NCBI RefSeq assembly: GCF_020171945.1
Contig: NZ_JAIVAP010000026.1
Location: 1 to 59,048 of the forward strand
Source: Bacillus infantis
GTDB taxonomy: Bacteria; Bacillota; Bacilli; Bacillales; Cytobacillaceae
DNA: 59,048 nt
Reading direction: 5' to 3'
This document shows, one piece after another, positions 58,967-59,048 of this stretch. Below the pieces are notes generated by a model that ran no database searches, was not told the DNA's origin, and saw only the letters and a list, made by a program, of their open reading frames with translations. Each line of letters opens with the position of its first letter. Position 1 is the stretch's first letter. Made by a program: the position numbers and the translations under genes.

Positions 58967-59048
58967 ATGTCAGCCAAAAAGCATGTGTTAAAAGTCCAGA
59001 AGCCAAGTGGCGAGGAAGACATTTTTGATTTTGATCGGTTATTCAAAG
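58967..59048 (+). CDS. 5' part of a gene cut by the right edge
   Basis: ATG 58967 with AAAGAGGTGG 7 bases upstream opens a frame of 27 codons to the window end. It starts MSAKKHVLKVQKPSGEEDIF and continues in frame. The product cannot be named. It lies 40 bases after the membrane-protein gene and on the same strand. Confidence 0.6.
   Translation, partial: MSAKKHVLKVQKPSGEEDIFDFDRLFK

Overview
The window looks like ordinary chromosome from a member of Bacillus sensu lato (Bacillaceae). It is a low-to-mid GC sequence with strong AGGAGG-type ribosome binding sites, frequent GTG and TTG starts, compact U-tailed terminators, sigma-B-like promoters and many typical Bacillus families (YeeI, CypC, YndM, YtcD/YtbD/YtbE, PepV, DtpT, PF20097, DUF1272, IDEAL domain). 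I saw no rRNA, tRNA, CRISPR array, intact insertion sequence or prophage. An unusual trait for the lineage is a full-length glutaminyl-tRNA synthetase near the right end. Layout: 1-9.5 kb holds small membrane and zinc-ribbon proteins, a P-loop protein, a GNAT plus S66 peptidase pair, a coupled 2OG-Fe(II) oxygenase plus radical-SAM (SPL-type) pair, and lactate dehydrogenase behind two Rex-type operators. 9.6-19.5 kb holds stress and small-molecule genes: a YfhE-like small protein, DUF1801, two GNAT proteins (one a Clp-N fusion), catalase KatE, a diguanylate cyclase, a cold-shock protein, peroxygenase CypC and an SRPBCC protein. 19.7-31 kb holds a YdjM-like protein, a LemA-TPM operon, CstA, a HAD phosphatase coupled to a lipoprotein metallopeptidase, YndM, a ZIP transporter, a DUF3784 protein and a beta-helix protein with no signal peptide. 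31-41.5 kb holds a class III dioxygenase overlapping pepV, a membrane-tethered PstS-like protein, YeeI, DinB, a VOC protein, a lipoprotein and CorA. 41.6-59 kb holds an IDEAL protein, a PAS-PAS-GGDEF-EAL protein, a MerR-TipAS regulator, the divergent ytcD / ytbD-ytbE locus, a vWA lipoprotein, glutathione peroxidase, a ferritin-like DUF2383 protein, the peptide transporter DtpT, a nitroreductase with a strong operator, an Rrf2 regulator, GlnRS and a membrane protein, and a gene cut by the window edge. Functional themes are inferred from families. Redox and electrophile stress is the commonest (KatE, GPx, nitroreductase, YtcD locus, Rrf2, CypC, Rex-ldh); three of the stress genes sit behind plausible sigma-B promoters. 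Peptide salvage (S66 peptidase, PepV, CstA, DtpT) and cyclic-di-GMP turnover (two proteins) also recur. The most unusual material lies between genes: several families of structured or periodic repeats. These are a tandem 188-bp element whose two copies show paired substitutions in a helix, a three-way-junction repeat at two or three loci, a GC-rich element at two loci, and two arrays of degenerate units spaced about 21 bp, or two DNA turns. I found no clear multi-gene system that is plainly new; the best candidates for novelty are the repeat families, the 2OG/SPL pair, the Clp-N-GNAT fusion and the membrane-bound PstS-like protein.
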